Source: Prorocentrum cordatum
Lineage: Eukaryota > Sar > Dinophyceae > Prorocentrales > Prorocentraceae
DNA: 64,000 nt
Direction of reading: 5' to 3'
Assembly (NCBI GenBank): GCA_963575745.1
Contig: CAUYUJ010017647.1
Location: forward strand, 1-64,000
The notes below the pieces were generated by a model. That model did not search any database and was not told where the DNA came from. It saw nothing but the letters and a program-made list of their open reading frames with translations. Made by a program: the position numbers and the translations under genes. Below are positions 62,361 to 64,000 of this stretch, one piece after another (the stretch's first letter is position 1; each line of letters begins with the position of its first letter).

Positions 62361-63459
62361 TGACCGAGCCAGCCCCGGCGGACAATGCGTGACACTTGGG
62401 TCGGTTTTCCCCGGAGAGCTCGCTGAGAGCTATAGGGTTTAAGATTAGAAGCCGGACGGTGGTTGTGCCCGCCAGGGGCTCCTCCACGGCGGTCCGCGTT
62501 CCCCGCAGCGCCTCGCACGGCCCGGCAGCATGTCCGGGAGAGCTTCCGGCAAGCATCCACGCGTGCCTGCGCGCGTGCAGGCACGCGTGGAAGCGATTCT
62601 GGCAGCGCTTCAGCAGCGCGGTAGGGGAGCTTCCCAGAACGCCAAAAAAGGTTGTACGAAAGCGTGTGAGGGGTCGCCAGGGAAATTTTACCTCGTAGAG
62701 CTCTTCGGCAAGATGAGCTGAGAGTAATTCGGGCGCAGGGTGGAGCTAGTTGGCCAGCCCGATCTTAAGAGACAATGTGGCAACTTCGGGTCGGTTTTGC
62801 AATCTTACCTCGTAGAGCTCTTCGTCATCGATGAGGTAGAGGAATTCCGGCGCGGGGTGGAGCTAGTTGGCCGACCCGACCAGAAAGGACAATGTGGTAA
62901 CTTTGGGTCGGTTTTGCGAAGATTTGAAAATATTTCACAATTCATTCTGAGAAACCAGATTTTTCGCACCTGTAGTGGGTTATGGCGCGTCTTCCAGTCA
63001 CATTCTCAGGTCTGTAGGTGTAGTATTACTATCAAAACACTTGGCGGAACCGTCTTTGGATAAAAACATAAGAACGTGATCTCTTTGGGTCTTACTGCAG
63101 ACTCTTCCTTTCTGGGTGTGTGCCCTTTGCTGTTCGGGTTTTGGACACTACCAAGTTTGGATTGTGAGAGATTTTGAAATTCGGTGTTTTTGGGAATCCA
63201 GATTTTTATGCTCTGCAATGAATGATGGCGCGTTCGATGGTGCAATTCTTAGGCTCTATCTTTAAAATTCTTATCAATAGAATAGGAGGCACAGCCAGTG
63301 CGTAAAACTCAGAAAGAACATTTCTCGAGTTTAATTAATATCAACAGCGAACGCATAAGGAGCTCTTTCCATGCGCTCTGAGCAGCGCCGCGCAAGAGAA
63401 AGAGCTCTACGAGGCTCCCGGCGGTAACCTGGTTGACGGTTTAATGCCGGCTCCCAGTT
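62361..63459 (+). repeat. MITE-like copy, spacer-B variants, type-C hairpin
   Basis: A short spacer B is followed by a MITE-like copy (62410-62689). Two blocks starting ACCTCGTAGAGCTC and a spacer B come next, then a MITE-like 3' remnant (63095-63160), an unrelated AT-rich stretch, and a type-C hairpin at 63400-63459 whose right stem is damaged (TTAATGCCGG). No gene seen. Confidence 0.75.
62410..62689 (+). mobile_element. MITE-like palindromic element, 3'-truncated copy
   Basis: It begins CCCGGAGAGCTCGCTGAGAGC. The central 34-bp palindrome (62557-62590) is perfect except for one G-T pair. The terminal GCTCTCCGGG is missing. Confidence 0.65.
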
Positions 63460-64000
63460 CTGTCCCCGATATCCACAGCTACGCTGAAGCATTTCTTCTG
63501 TATTTTGTAGTGTACACATGTGCGCATTCATCGCTCGGAGTTGTGACGTCTAACAGCTTGTTTATGATTCTAAACTGGCACCCGCAGTCAACCGTCAACC
63601 TGGTCACCGCCCGGAACCGCGTAGAGCTCCTTTAACGCGTCAGAGTGCTCAGAGCCGAAGGAAAGAGCTTCAGGAGGCATTTCTCAGAAAATTCAATATT
63701 CATGTTTTTCAGCCCATCTCAAGACGCAGAGGCCCTCATAGTCGTCTACAGGTGCGAAAAATCTGCTTCCTTAAATGAGTTGTGAAATATCTTTTTAAAT
63801 CTTACGAAACAAACCCAAAGTTATGACATCTTCTCCAATTCGCGCCAGAATTCCTCTAGCTTATCGATAACGAAGAATCTACGAGGTATAACTCGTAGAG
63901 CTTCACTTGGTAGCGTCCCAAACCCGGAGAGCAAAGGGCACACACACGAGAAAGCTTTCCTGGCGGGCGTTCAAACGCTTTCGTAAAGCTCGTCTGGTGC
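63460..64000 (-). repeat. Short unassigned stretch, then inverted spacer B and hairpin
   Basis: I recognise nothing in 63460-63574. From 63575 on, the repeat runs on the opposite strand: a type-B hairpin (63575-63632), inverted spacer B (GTCGTCTACAGGTGCGAAAAATC), a mixed arm ACGAGGTATAACTCGTAGAGCTTC (about 63881-63904), and an inverted MITE-like end (CCCGGAGAGCAAAGGG) up to the window edge. It is the only hairpin copy on the minus strand in the window. Confidence 0.75.

Overview
The window is eukaryotic accessory DNA with no cellular gene that I can recognise. It is one long mosaic of related repeats into which LINE-like (non-LTR) retrotransposons have inserted. I infer a dinoflagellate. The reverse transcriptases carry W-A-D-N where most LINEs have [FY]-A-D-D; from memory (not checked) this spelling occurs in dinoflagellate LINE proteins. 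One element also begins with what look like decayed copies of the 3' end of the dinoflagellate spliced leader (…GGCTCAAG). The organism is an inference, not a direct reading.

Repeat background. About half of the window is built from three parts, all in one orientation until about 63.5 kb. (i) A foldback hairpin, about 49 whole or partial copies, with stem CCGGCGGTAA/TTACCGCCGG (type A) or CCGGCGGTGA/TCACCGCCGG (type B), often enclosed by a second, outer inverted repeat. (ii) Spacers of about 200-280 bp: spacer A starts near GGAGAGCTAGTTGGCAAG, and spacer B starts near GTTGGCC(C/G)A. (iii) Arrays of a ~177-bp satellite monomer, roughly 130-140 copies by my estimate, usually 3-5 in a row. The usual order is hairpin, spacer A, monomers, hairpin, giving composite units of about 0.8-1.3 kb. 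A separate palindromic, MITE-like element with ends CCCGGAGAGC/GCTCTCCGGG clusters at 38.2-39.4 kb and recurs at 23.6 and 62.4 kb.

Retrotransposons. E1 (8734-14485), E2 (~16307-21902), the fragment E6 (45046-45734) and the internally deleted E4 (~48147-50144) all end at the same point, inside the loop of the hairpin. E3 (52068-57569) and its near-identical 5'-truncated copy E5 (58748-61796) both end at a second fixed point, AACTCG, inside the 177-bp monomer. The complete elements share one plan: ORF1 (coiled coil plus a conserved C-terminal domain), then ORF2 (EEP endonuclease, reverse transcriptase, RNase H). ORF2 follows ORF1 in the same frame after a single stop codon with a conserved context, STOP-NGG-TGC. 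This suggests translational readthrough, like gag-pol.

The most notable observation is the RNase H domain. In every element its two halves are in swapped order: the GDS and RE(A/G)N..AD motifs come first, and the DGG and AEL motifs follow. This is a circular permutation of the plant/LINE-type RNase H fold. Permuted RNase H, WADN polymerase, same-frame stop and two target sites inside a hairpin-rich satellite together describe a retrotransposon lineage that I do not know from the literature; this needs a database check.
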